Of a stretch of DNA of 64,000 bases, positions 1 to 9,217 are shown piece after piece; position 1 is the stretch's first letter, and every line of letters begins with the position of its first letter. The notes under the pieces were generated by a model, which saw only the letters and a program-made list of their open reading frames with translations, was not told where the DNA came from and made no database searches. A program made the position numbers and the translations under genes. This stretch comes from Urechidicola croceus. GTDB taxonomy: Bacteria; Bacteroidota; Bacteroidia; Flavobacteriales; Flavobacteriaceae. The stretch spans positions 1,447,501 to 1,511,500 of the forward strand of contig NZ_CP017478.1 in NCBI RefSeq assembly GCF_001761325.1, given 5' to 3'.

Positions 1-575
<575 letters not shown>

Positions 576-840
576 ATAAATCTTAAATAATTTATAATGT
601 GAATAGTCTCTAAAAGAATTTATTTTGATTTCTTTCCGAAGAAAAATTTCATGTTTCTTACTCAATTTACGCTGTCAATTTCAATATTTTCAATGAACTT
701 TTTTAGCTAATCTAATTGATGTCTTTTCAATCATTAAATAACACTAAATGTCTTGTAGAAATGTTAGAGTCGAACTAACTAATTTAATTAAATTATTCCA
801 AAATTTCTGAGTGAACTTTCGCTTGTTTCTCTAAGCGGGT
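576..840 (-). other. rRNA operon leader between promoters and 16S 5' end
   Basis: About 265 bases of AT-rich sequence with no convincing gene. On the minus strand it would be the transcribed pre-16S leader starting just after the proximal promoter at 841-874. I see no tRNA in it. Part of it should pair with the 3' flank of 16S, which lies outside the window, to form the processing stalk. Confidence 0.6.
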
Positions 841-874
841 GCAAATATATAAACTCTTTTTAATCTGACAAAAA
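841..874 (-). promoter_or_regulatory. rRNA promoter P1 (proximal)
   Basis: On the minus strand TTG (complement of 869-871) is followed 19 bases later by TATATTTG (complement of 842-849) and then C. This is the Bacteroidota -33/-7 promoter at its canonical spacing. It is the most proximal of three similar units. Confidence 0.8.
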
Positions 875-944
875 CTTTTTTAAGTTTTTTTTTGAATTTA
901 TTTTTTACCATTCCTTTGATGAACTTTTCCCGAAAAATCGGATT

Positions 945-978
945 GCAAATGTACAACTTTAAAACCATACAAAACAAA
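945..978 (-). promoter_or_regulatory. rRNA promoter P2 (middle)
   Basis: The minus strand carries TACATTTGC (complement of 945-953), a match to TAnnTTTG. TTG triplets lie 16 and 21 bases upstream, so the -33 spacing is less ideal than in P1 and P3. The element sits 104 bases upstream of P1. Confidence 0.65.
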
Positions 979-1054
979 CTTTTTTTTAAGAAAATTTATC
1001 AATCTGTTAATGAACTTTACCAATATTCTAACTTGCGTTTTCCCATTAGCGGAT

Positions 1055-1085
1055 GCAAATATACAACCCTTTCTGATATACACAA
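1055..1085 (-). promoter_or_regulatory. rRNA promoter P3 (distal)
   Basis: The minus strand has TTG (complement of 1083-1085), a 19-base spacer, then TATATTTG followed by C (complement of 1055-1063). It lies 110 bases upstream of P2 and only about 85 bases from the stop codon of the preceding nitrate-locus gene. Confidence 0.75.
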
Positions 1086-1168
1086 CCCTTTTTGAAATTT
1101 ATTTTTTAAAACTTCTCGAAACAATACATTAATAGCCTATAAAGCAACTCTTAAACCTCAAAATTATT

Positions 1169-2596
1169 TTATAAAATAATTTTTACAAACACTTCTTTGG
1201 GGGAATCACATACGCTACACTTGTATTCTGAAGGTAAATCTACAAACTTGGTGTTTCCTTTTATTCCTGATTTTTCGTCACCATATTCATCGCTATAAAG
1301 TGTTAAGCAGTCAGAACATTGAAATGCCTCAACTTTTTGAGGTATTTTTTTATTTTCCTCTATATCATCTGAATCAATAATTTCGGTTCCAAACTTATCA
1401 AAATAAAGTTTACTCAACTCCATTAATAATCCTGACAACTCAATTTTATCTACATCTTGTGCGTAGACTTTGTAATTTTGAGTATTTGGATCAAAGTTTT
1501 CACTATATAATACATTATAGGTAGGTCTAACTTGAAAATCTTTTACAATATTAGGAAGCGTATTTTTCTCTATAACTATTGAGGTAAAATAAATATTCGT
1601 TTTACCTCTATTGGTAATACTGAAAGTCAAGCCGTATGTACTTATATCGTTTTGATCAAAATTTAAAACTATAAACTTTTTTAAGGCTAGTGCATCATCA
1701 TCATTTACAGGAAGGTGCCAATTTAACTCCAGTAATGAATGGCGTACATTGATACCTGCTCTTCCAAGTAATTTCTCTAGAACTAACTTACTACTTCTAG
1801 GAATTCCTTTTACAATAAAAGATTTCCACGGTGTGATGCAAATCTTACCTATTCTATTATCTAAACAAAAATCACAAAATGTTCTTAAAAATTCTAAGTC
1901 ATACTTATTATTTCTCCAATATAAGCCAAGCCAATATTGATTGATTCCCATTTTATTCATTCCTTCATAATAAGGAAAGGGCTTAAACTGTACCTTAAGT
2001 TTAGATTCAATTGTTCGACTATTGAATTCTGCTCGTTCATTTATCAGCATGAACAATTCTTCTACATCATCTGCATCTGTATAAACTTCTTCTATAAGTT
2101 TTGTAATATTTGATATATCCCAACTATATATAAGGATAGGATAAAAAATTGGCTTTTCCCAATGTGGTAACTTTAAATGTAAATACCAATAGTCTTCATG
2201 TTCTGAAGCAATAAAATTTAATTGACCACTAAATAATGGTACTAACTGTTGTTTAGGGTCAGTGATATTAACCTTAAGTTTCGGCTTATGCTTAAAACTT
2301 TCTACTATATATAGGTATGTAACTCCACTTAACCACATTGTATTTGGGAAAATATCAGCAGAGACATAAGAACATACTATATTGTGGTATGTCAAATCGG
2401 ATATCATACTTGTACTTAACTCTGGAAATTGATTTTCAACTTCTTTATTAGGTTTGTGATCTGGAAAAATAATATCTTGTCTTGAGCCAAAATGAAGTGA
2501 AGACAACCCTAATGACTCTGCATAATTTATTATTTGCTTTAATTCACTTGGTGACAAAATCCCTCCTTTTACGAAAACTCTTTTTAAATCTACCAT
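1169..2596 (-). CDS. NiR/SiR half-domain-like protein with C-terminal rubredoxin domain
   Basis: 475 residues. The C-terminus is a rubredoxin: CSDC and CSVC knuckles, the YSDEYGD turn and FVDLP before the second knuckle, so it should bind one Fe(Cys)4 and carry single electrons. The first ~400 residues resemble the ferredoxin-like half-domains of nitrite/sulfite reductases (an opening like GGILSPSELKQII and SRQDIIF near the N-terminus, a second half near PWKSFIVKGI). The siroheme/[4Fe-4S] cysteine pattern (CX5C...CX3C, intact in NirB at 16129) is absent, so it should not reduce nitrite itself. It starts 3 bases after the nitrate reductase stop, so the two are surely co-transcribed. Inference: electron carrier or accessory partner of the assimilatory nitrate reductase. 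Similar rubredoxin proteins are known beside nitrate reductases in Bacteroidota, but their role is not established to my knowledge. Confidence 0.8.
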   Translation of the reverse strand: MVDLKRVFVKGGILSPSELKQIINYAESLGLSSLHFGSRQDIIFPDHKPNKEVENQFPELSTSMISDLTYHNIVCSYVSADIFPNTMWLSGVTYLYIVESFKHKPKLKVNITDPKQQLVPLFSGQLNFIASEHEDYWYLHLKLPHWEKPIFYPILIYSWDISNITKLIEEVYTDADDVEELFMLINERAEFNSRTIESKLKVQFKPFPYYEGMNKMGINQYWLGLYWRNNKYDLEFLRTFCDFCLDNRIGKICITPWKSFIVKGIPRSSKLVLEKLLGRAGINVRHSLLELNWHLPVNDDDALALKKFIVLNFDQNDISTYGLTFSITNRGKTNIYFTSIVIEKNTLPNIVKDFQVRPTYNVLYSENFDPNTQNYKVYAQDVDKIELSGLLMELSKLYFDKFGTEIIDSDDIEENKKIPQKVEAFQCSDCLTLYSDEYGDEKSGIKGNTKFVDLPSEYKCSVCDSPKEVFVKIIL

Positions 2597-2599
2597 AAC

Positions 2600-5500
2600 T
2601 TAAACTCTTGCCAAACTCATTTTTAAAATATCCTTTACTTCAGGCTTACAACTACCACAGCCTAATCCTGCTCCTGTATTTTTACACAACTGATCAAAAT
2701 CAGTACATCCCTTCATAATTTCCTCTTCAAGATTACCTTCACCTATTTGACTACATGAGCAAACTAACTTTCCTTTAACTGGTACAGATGATTTACTAGA
2801 CCTTAATATAACCTCCCTTTTATCGGCTAGTTCAATTTCATCTTCAATTAAGGTTTTAAATTCTGCAAATTCATTTTTATCACCCATTAAAACTGCACCA
2901 ACAAGTCTATCATTATGAATTATACATTTCTTATAATAGCGTTTATTCATATCCATAAAAATAATTTCTTCATACGAATTATCATTTTTCGGAATTGTAA
3001 CCATACCTATACTACATAAATCTAAATCTTCAAATTTTAAAATATTCATTAATACCGATCCTGAATAGGAACTTCCTAAATCACCTAAAATATAATTTAC
3101 AGCAATATTTGCTTGTTGTTCGGCTGCTGAAGTTATACCATACAAGAAGTTATTAAATTCTGCTATTTCACCTAATGCAAAAATACTTGGGTCGCTAGTT
3201 TGTAAATGTTGATTTACAATAACACCTCTTCTTGTATTTAATTTAGATTGTCTTGCCAATTCTATATTTGGAATTGTTCCTATGGCATACACTATTGCGT
3301 TTCCTCGTATAATTTTCCCTGTTTTCAATGTTATTTCTAAACCGTTAGAACTTTGGTCTTCGAAAACAGTATTTACTTCATTATCAAAATATATCTGAAT
3401 TCCTCTTTCTTGTACATCTTCTGCTAATAATCTACTTGCAATTAAATCTAATTGTCTTTCCATTAATCGCGATGCACGCTGAATAATTGTAATCTGAATT
3501 TTCTTTTTATTTAAAGTTGCAGCTAATTCCAATCCTAAAAGTCCACCGCCTACAATAACAACATGTTGTTTTTCTTCTGGCAAACCTGTAGATTCAAGAT
3601 GATACCTTAACCTTTCTGCATCTATCCTACTTCGCAGTGTGAATCGCCCAGGCATATCTAATTGTACATTGCTAGGTACAAATGCTCTAGAACCTGTTGC
3701 CATAATTAATAAATCATATTTATGTGACTCACCATTACTATCGAGAATTATTTTATTTTCTCGATCTATATTTTTAATTAAGACTCCTGAAAATAATTGA
3801 ACTTTTAGTTTATCAATTTCTCCTTTTTTTAATTTTTCCAATTGATCCCAAGTTAACTCATCACTAACATACTCTGGCAATAAGACTCTATTATAAAAGG
3901 GATTATTTTCTTTTGAAAAAACTACTATTTCATCATCATAATTTCTTTCACGATAACTTTGTACAAAACGATATGCAGCTGCACCCGCACCAATAATACA
4001 TATCTTTTGCTTTGGCTTTTTAAATTTTATAACCTCAACTGCACTATACTTAAAATCAGGTTCTTTAGAAATGGGGTCTATCAGGTTGTTTGTCAAGTTA
4101 TTTGCTCTTCCAAAATCATTATCTAATATTTTACCCCAATGCATTGGCATAAAAACTACTCCTTTTCGAATATCATATCCAAACTTGACTTTAACTCTTA
4201 CCTCTCCTCTCCCATTTTTTATAATCGCAATGTCACCATCCTTTATATTTCTTTCAAAAGCGTCAACTCCATTTATTTCTAAATATGGTGAAGGAATATG
4301 TGTATCTAATCTATTTACTTTTCCTGTTCTAGTTCTTGTGTGCCATTGATCTCTAATTCTTCCTGTTGTTAATACTAAAGGGAAGTTTTTTGAAACTTTT
4401 TCAGACTGATTTTCTGTGTGTTTCGGCACATTAAAATGGGCTTTCTCATCTGAAGTATAAAACTTTTTGTCTTCAAATAATCTTGGTGTTCCTTTATGAT
4501 CTATTGAAGGAACTGGCCATTGAAAACTCCCTTCATTTTTTAATCTTTCATAAGATAATCCAGAAATATCAATATTTGTATACTTAGTTAACATACAATG
4601 CTCATCGAATATATCACTTGCACTGTCATAATCGAAACCTTCAAAATTCATTTTTTGTGCAAATCGTGCAATAATCTCAGCATCAGGTAATGCTTCTCCC
4701 GGTGGCTCAACACCTTTATATAAATAACTAATTCTACGTTCAGAATTAGTCATAGTTCCTTCTTTTTCTAACCAACCAGCAGCAGGCAAAAGTAAATCGG
4801 CATATTTGGTTGTTTCCGAATTGTGAGAAATATCTTGAACAATCACAAAATTTGCCTTTTTAAGTGCCTTTTCTACTTCTAATGAATTTGGCAAACTAAC
4901 AACAGGGTTAGTACAAACAATCCAAATAGCTTTTAATTTTCCAGAATTCAGAGAATCAAACATTTCTGTTGCGGTTAGACCTGGTTTTTCCGATATCTTT
5001 TTACCTCCCCAAAAATCTGAGACTTGTGTTCTATGCTCAGGATTTCCTAAATCTTTATGCGCCGCTAAGAGGTTTGCCATACCACCTACTTCTCTACCTC
5101 CCATTGCATTTGGCTGACCTGTTAAAGAAAATGGACCCGAACCTGGCTTTCCAATTTGACCAGTTAAAAGCGAAATATTAAGTAATGAAACATTTTTATC
5201 AACACCAATAACACTTTGATTCAGCCCCATGGTCCACATACTGATAAACCTCATTGAATGACCTATATATAGTGCTGCCTTTTTTATTTCATTTACTGTT
5301 ATTCCACAAATTTTTGCTGCTGACGAAAGCGAAGTTTCATAAACCTTCTCTTTTAATGATTCAAAATCTTTAGTATGATTTTTTATGAATTTCTTATCTA
5401 TTTTATTCTTTTCAATTAGTCTTCTTGCAATTGCATTATACAATACAACATCTGTACCTGGAATAATTTGAAGGTGCAAATCTGCAATTGCACAAGTTTG

Positions 5501-6124
5501 TGTCTTTCTAGGGTCAACAACTACAATTTTTACATTAGGATTCGCCTCCTTGTGATTTTCTAATCTTCTAAATAAAATTGGGTGACACCAAGCAGGGTTT
5601 GCACCTGCAATTAAAAAACAATCTGCTAATTCAATATCTTCATATGAAATTGGCACAGAATCTTCTCCAACAGTTTTTTTATACCCAACAACAGCAGAAC
5701 TCATACACAATCGTGAATTTGTATCAATATTGTTGGTACCTATAAATCCTTTGGTCAATTTATTTATAATATAATACTCTTCGGTAGTACATTGTCCTGA
5801 AACATAAAAACCAACACTATCTGGCCCATGTTTTTTAATAATAGATTTGAAAACTGCTGATGCTCTATCTAAAGCACTATCCCAAGATACTTGCTCCATA
5901 GGATGATTTCTACTCCAACGCATTTCTGGATGCAAAATTCTATCTGAAGTATTTTGAACTACGTAGTTAAGATTCATCCCTTTTGAACAAAGCATTCCTT
6001 TATTCACTGGATAATCCGGATCACCTTTTACACTCAAATTTCCTTTAGAATCTTTATTTACAATGATTCCACAACCAACACCACAATACGAACAGGTTGA
6101 TTTATATGATTTATTTCCGGACAT
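2600..6124 (-). CDS. Assimilatory nitrate reductase fused to NAD(P)H-flavin reductase and [2Fe-2S] modules
   Basis: 1174 residues from the ATG at 6124. Domain order: N-terminal [4Fe-4S] site (C11-X2-C14-X3-C18, fourth Cys in GMLCSKG); Mo-bis-MGD catalytic subunit of the NasA/NapA/FdhF superfamily to about residue 700, including its C-terminal molydopterin-dinucleotide-binding barrel; a NirB/NasB-like pyridine-nucleotide-disulfide FAD domain (IIGAGAAAYRF, then VIVGGGLLGLELA); and a C-terminal BFD-like [2Fe-2S] domain (CSCSQI...CGSCKPEV). It should reduce nitrate to nitrite in the cytoplasm; there is no Tat signal. In many bacteria the catalytic and NADH-oxidising parts are separate proteins. 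An in-frame GTG at 6160 is rejected because the -7 element (6150-6157) lies downstream of it. First gene of a two-gene operon with the rubredoxin protein. Confidence 0.93.
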   Translation of the reverse strand: MSGNKSYKSTCSYCGVGCGIIVNKDSKGNLSVKGDPDYPVNKGMLCSKGMNLNYVVQNTSDRILHPEMRWSRNHPMEQVSWDSALDRASAVFKSIIKKHGPDSVGFYVSGQCTTEEYYIINKLTKGFIGTNNIDTNSRLCMSSAVVGYKKTVGEDSVPISYEDIELADCFLIAGANPAWCHPILFRRLENHKEANPNVKIVVVDPRKTQTCAIADLHLQIIPGTDVVLYNAIARRLIEKNKIDKKFIKNHTKDFESLKEKVYETSLSSAAKICGITVNEIKKAALYIGHSMRFISMWTMGLNQSVIGVDKNVSLLNISLLTGQIGKPGSGPFSLTGQPNAMGGREVGGMANLLAAHKDLGNPEHRTQVSDFWGGKKISEKPGLTATEMFDSLNSGKLKAIWIVCTNPVVSLPNSLEVEKALKKANFVIVQDISHNSETTKYADLLLPAAGWLEKEGTMTNSERRISYLYKGVEPPGEALPDAEIIARFAQKMNFEGFDYDSASDIFDEHCMLTKYTNIDISGLSYERLKNEGSFQWPVPSIDHKGTPRLFEDKKFYTSDEKAHFNVPKHTENQSEKVSKNFPLVLTTGRIRDQWHTRTRTGKVNRLDTHIPSPYLEINGVDAFERNIKDGDIAIIKNGRGEVRVKVKFGYDIRKGVVFMPMHWGKILDNDFGRANNLTNNLIDPISKEPDFKYSAVEVIKFKKPKQKICIIGAGAAAYRFVQSYRERNYDDEIVVFSKENNPFYNRVLLPEYVSDELTWDQLEKLKKGEIDKLKVQLFSGVLIKNIDRENKIILDSNGESHKYDLLIMATGSRAFVPSNVQLDMPGRFTLRSRIDAERLRYHLESTGLPEEKQHVVIVGGGLLGLELAATLNKKKIQITIIQRASRLMERQLDLIASRLLAEDVQERGIQIYFDNEVNTVFEDQSSNGLEITLKTGKIIRGNAIVYAIGTIPNIELARQSKLNTRRGVIVNQHLQTSDPSIFALGEIAEFNNFLYGITSAAEQQANIAVNYILGDLGSSYSGSVLMNILKFEDLDLCSIGMVTIPKNDNSYEEIIFMDMNKRYYKKCIIHNDRLVGAVLMGDKNEFAEFKTLIEDEIELADKREVILRSSKSSVPVKGKLVCSCSQIGEGNLEEEIMKGCTDFDQLCKNTGAGLGCGSCKPEVKDILKMSLARV

Positions 6125-6149
6125 AAATTGTTTTTCAATTTTATATTTA

Positions 6150-6179
6150 CAAATATACACAATTACGTATTAATACGTA
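6150..6179 (-). promoter_or_regulatory. Nitrate reductase promoter with perfect 16-bp palindrome
   Basis: The palindrome TACGTATTAATACGTA occupies 6164-6179 and is its own reverse complement. Six bases further downstream on the minus strand is TATATTTG (complement of 6150-6157), the -7 element. No TTG sits at the expected -33 position because the palindrome is there, which suggests an activator-dependent promoter. The two 7-base halves separated by 2 bases copy the 7-2-7 layout of NarL sites. Confidence 0.75.
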
Positions 6180-6262
6180 GATTATATTTATTAAAAATTG
6201 AAGTTCAATTTTATTGTATTAGGATTAAAATTGCTCTAAATTATTGATAAAGCAATAAAAAT

Positions 6263-6931
6263 CTAATTCAAACCATATTCAACTGCTTTTGATGATAGCT
6301 CCATTAAATTCTTGACATTCATCTTTTTCATCATATTAAATCGATGAGTTTCAATAGTTCTCTTACTATTGCTTAAAATTTCAGAGATTTCCGAATTTGT
6401 TTTTCCAGAAAGTATTAGAGAAAGTATTTGTTTTTCTTTTTTAGTCAATCCAAATGGATCAGTCTCATAAATTAGGCTTTCACTTTTTTTAGTACTTGTA
6501 GTTTTTTGCAAATAATTATCTACTATAACATTTGAAATATCTCCACTAAAATATTTACCTCCGTCATTTACAGTTCGAATTGCTTTGATAAATTCTTTTT
6601 TGTCAGTATCTTTTAATAAATAACCACTCGCCCCTGCCTTTATTGATTTTAAAATATACTCTTCAGAATCATGCATTGACAAAACTATCGCTTTCGTATT
6701 AGAAGACAGGCCTTGTAATTTCCCAACAGCCTCAATACCACTCATTTCAGGCATTCTAACATCTATAATAAGTAAATCTGGATGTAAATTATTTACAATA
6801 TCAATTGCTTCATAACCGTTTGAACCTTCAGCAATTACTTGTATATCCTGTTCTTCTTCTAACAACGATTTAATACCGTTTCTTACCAATAAATGGTCGT
6901 CGACCAATGCTATTCTGATTTGATTTTCCAA
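6263..6931 (-). CDS. NarL/FixJ-type response regulator
   Basis: 222 residues. N-terminal receiver domain with the acidic pair D11/D12, phospho-acceptor D57 (IIDVRMPEMSG) and the conserved Lys in LLKDTD. C-terminal LuxR/GerE-type helix-turn-helix (LTKKEKQILSLI...GKTNSEISE...RTIETHR). This is the NarL class, whose usual partners are HisKA_3 kinases such as the one at 19664-21463. It lies between the nitrate reductase and importer operons and has its own promoter carrying a TACGTA inverted repeat, which suggests autoregulation. Inference: nitrate/nitrite-responsive regulator of this locus. The cognate kinase is assigned from context only. Confidence 0.9.
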   Translation of the reverse strand: MENQIRIALVDDHLLVRNGIKSLLEEEQDIQVIAEGSNGYEAIDIVNNLHPDLLIIDVRMPEMSGIEAVGKLQGLSSNTKAIVLSMHDSEEYILKSIKAGASGYLLKDTDKKEFIKAIRTVNDGGKYFSGDISNVIVDNYLQKTTSTKKSESLIYETDPFGLTKKEKQILSLILSGKTNSEISEILSNSKRTIETHRFNMMKKMNVKNLMELSSKAVEYGLN

Positions 6932-6956
6932 AAATAAAGTTCATTAAATTAATTAA

Positions 6957-6990
6957 CAAATATACATATTTTTTACGTAGTTTATACGTA
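6957..6990 (-). promoter_or_regulatory. Promoter and TACGTA repeat of the response regulator
   Basis: The minus strand carries TATATTTG (complement of 6957-6964), placing transcription start about 20 bases before the ATG. TACGTA occurs at 6974-6979 and 6985-6990, separated by 5 bases rather than 4, so this is a one-base-longer version of the palindrome at 6164-6179. Confidence 0.65.
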
Positions 6991-7025
6991 TTCTAAACAA
7001 CCTTATTTTAACTTAAATTAGCGGA

Positions 7026-7053
7026 AACAAAAACCTCATTCAAAAGAACGAGG
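7026..7053 (-). terminator. Rho-independent terminator of the importer-porin operon
   Basis: Stem CCTCGTTC/GAATGAGG on the minus strand (7034-7041 with 7046-7053, one G-U pair) with a 4-base loop, followed by a T-rich run (complement of 7026-7033). It closes the operon that begins near 12622. Confidence 0.8.
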
Positions 7054-7095
7054 CTCTTAATTTCCACAATTGATTATTATTAACCAATCAATATT

Positions 7096-8358
7096 TTATA
7101 AAAATTTTGGTTTAATTACTAACATTGCCCAAGCCCAATTTTGACCATTTGCAGCAGCATCTTCGGTAATTCCCTTCAACTCATACATTCCATCAGTCGC
7201 AAACATTTGTGAATACCCAATTTTTAAGGCTGCACCTTTTAACTTAGTTGAAAAAACTAAATCTAATTCTGTTCCTAAAGATTTTTCCCCACTATCTAGT
7301 TCTTGCTCTCCTGAAAAGTTTAAAACCTTCACTAGTAAACCTGATTTATCTCCTAATTTGAAATTTGCACTTGCATGAACATCAAACAAACCCACTGAGT
7401 TTGCGTGATTACCTACGTAGAAATAATCCATAAATCCATTAAATTTATGATTTGTTCCATATAAAGGAAAGAATGCGCTTGTTTCTCCTGCATCAGCATC
7501 ATTACCACTAATAATTTCTGCTCCTAAACCTAGAGTAACTTTATCGGAAGTTTTATAAGTCATATCTAAACTTGCCAAGTATGCTCCTTTTACATCAACT
7601 TCTCCTTGCCTTTTCCCTGCTTGCAAAAAGACATTTCCTGCTAATCCTAATTTGCCTTTTTTATAATTTAAGTGAGAACCGATAGTTTGTAAGTTACTTG
7701 TTCCATCTGCCACATCACCATCAAATTTCTGAAAACCGTTATTCAACAACAATAAACTTCCTGTGAATGACTCCCAACTTTTCTTCATATACAAGTACTG
7801 CATTGTTTTATAAGAAAAAAATCCAGTAGTATTATAAGCTGTACCTTGCGAAATAAATCCTGTTGGATTACTATAATCTTGATTAAATGCTAAACCTACA
7901 TCCAATTTAAATTTATCCTTACTATACTTAATTAAAGCAGCATCGTGATTTCTTCCTTGCTGCGCCCAATCTAAACCACCAAAAATTCGTTGATCATCAT
8001 AAGCAATTACTTGACGACCTAATTTAGTTGACCAATTTTCCCCCAATTTAACATCAGCCCATGCCTGAAATACAGCAAATGAATTATTTTGATCAAAAGG
8101 TAAAATTTGTCTGTTTTCTCCCCAAACCATCACATCTTGAAGGCTTACAAAAAGATTATATCCTTCTGTTTTATAACCAAATTTTAATCTTGCACGAGTT
8201 GAAATCCCAAAACCAGCATCAGTATCATCTGGAATTAAATTTCCAAAGCCATGTCTGTATTCTGTTCTTGGTCTTAATTCTCCTTCTAATGAGAACTGGG
8301 CAAAACTGCTAATTGAAGCAAATGCTAATACTGCGAATATTGTAATTTTTAATTTCAT
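7096..8358 (-). CDS. Outer-membrane beta-barrel, alginate-export/porin-like
   Basis: 420 residues with a clear Sec signal peptide (MKLKITIFAVLAFASISSFA, cleavage before QFSLEG). The rest alternates polar and hydrophobic residues in the way of outer-membrane strands and ends in a hydrophobic residue after an aromatic-rich tail (KPKFL). The opening (EGELRPRTEYRHGFG) and the block around LGRQVIAYDDQRIFGGLDW are typical of the alginate-export family barrels. It is the last gene of the nitrate importer operon, 38 bases after the second ATPase gene and before a terminator. That context makes nitrate or nitrite, not alginate, the likely solute (inference). Confidence 0.82.
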   Translation of the reverse strand: MKLKITIFAVLAFASISSFAQFSLEGELRPRTEYRHGFGNLIPDDTDAGFGISTRARLKFGYKTEGYNLFVSLQDVMVWGENRQILPFDQNNSFAVFQAWADVKLGENWSTKLGRQVIAYDDQRIFGGLDWAQQGRNHDAALIKYSKDKFKLDVGLAFNQDYSNPTGFISQGTAYNTTGFFSYKTMQYLYMKKSWESFTGSLLLLNNGFQKFDGDVADGTSNLQTIGSHLNYKKGKLGLAGNVFLQAGKRQGEVDVKGAYLASLDMTYKTSDKVTLGLGAEIISGNDADAGETSAFFPLYGTNHKFNGFMDYFYVGNHANSVGLFDVHASANFKLGDKSGLLVKVLNFSGEQELDSGEKSLGTELDLVFSTKLKGAALKIGYSQMFATDGMYELKGITEDAAANGQNWAWAMLVIKPKFL

Positions 8359-8396
8359 ACTATTTGTTTTAAAGTTGCTGTTTTATTTTTTTTGGT

Positions 8397-9206
8397 TTAA
8401 TGTTCTAAAAAGTCTATTAAATGTTTTCTGTATTTGTAATAATCATCATGACCTATAACAGACTTACGTGTTCTTGGTCTTTCAAAATCAATGCTTAAAA
8501 TATCTCCGATTTTTGCTCTTGGTCCACTTGTCATCATAATAACTCTATCAGCCAAGAAAATTGCCTCATCAACATCATGGGTAATCATAACAGCGGTAAT
8601 TTTTTCTTTGTTCCATATTTCAATAAGAACGTCTTGTAATTCACCTCTTGTTAAGGAGTCTAACATCCCAAATGGTTCATCGAGTAATAACACTTTTGGC
8701 TTAATAGCAAATGCTCTTGCAATCCCAACTCTTTGCTGCATTCCTTGAGATAATTCACTTGCTCTTTTGTTAAATGAACCTTCCAACCCAACTTTACTCA
8801 AGTAATATTTACAGATATCTTCTTTCTGCTTTTTTGTTGCATGTGGAAATACTCTTTTCACACCAAGCATTACATTTTCTAAAGTAGTCAACCAAGGCAT
8901 TAAACTTGGCGATTGAAATATCACTCCTCTATCTGGTCCTGGGCCTTTTATTGAAGATCCTAATACTGAAATTCCACCATCTGAAATTAGATTTAAACCT
9001 GCAATCATCGACAACATTGTTGTTTTACCACAACCTGAATGCCCAATAATGGTAACAAATTCCTCTTTTTTTACTTGAAGATCTAAATGCTCCAACACAA
9101 CATAATCGCCTTTTGGTGTTGGATATACTTTTTTTAAATCATGTAAATCAAGCATTACATCTGCAGGGGCAAATTTTTCTTGTTTTAATATTGTTTGTGT
9201 ACTCAT
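8397..9206 (-). CDS. nrtD: Nitrate-type ABC transporter ATPase (NrtD-like)
   Basis: 269 residues from the ATG at 9206. A TTG three codons upstream (9215) is open but less likely. Walker [10 protein letters not shown], Walker [10 protein letters not shown] and the H-loop in MITHDVDEA are intact; the signature is LSQGMQQR, slightly off the LSGGQ norm. The sequence fits the NrtCD/SsuB/TauB subgroup of importers. It pairs with the ATPase at 9218-10066 to energise uptake through the permease at 10078-11196, probably as a heterodimer. Substrate is assigned from the locus. Confidence 0.88.
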   Translation of the reverse strand: MSTQTILKQEKFAPADVMLDLHDLKKVYPTPKGDYVVLEHLDLQVKKEEFVTIIGHSGCGKTTMLSMIAGLNLISDGGISVLGSSIKGPGPDRGVIFQSPSLMPWLTTLENVMLGVKRVFPHATKKQKEDICKYYLSKVGLEGSFNKRASELSQGMQQRVGIARAFAIKPKVLLLDEPFGMLDSLTRGELQDVLIEIWNKEKITAVMITHDVDEAIFLADRVIMMTSGPRAKIGDILSIDFERPRTRKSVIGHDDYYKYRKHLIDFLEH

Positions 9207-9217
9207 TTTCTTCAATT

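Noticed and set aside
892-1095. Short open frames on both strands in the rRNA promoter region
   Set aside because: They overlap the three promoter units, have low-complexity F/N/K-rich composition and no family resemblance.
5959-5968. CTACGTAG inside the nitrate reductase gene and CTACGTAG near 7412 inside the porin gene
   Set aside because: Single half-site-like occurrences within coding sequence and not followed by promoter elements.
6125-6160. GTG start 12 codons upstream for the nitrate reductase
   Set aside because: The -7 promoter element lies downstream of it, so it would not be transcribed.
9207-9215. TTG start for the NrtD-like ATPase
   Set aside because: The ATG three codons later is the normal start and leaves adequate spacing from the preceding stop.
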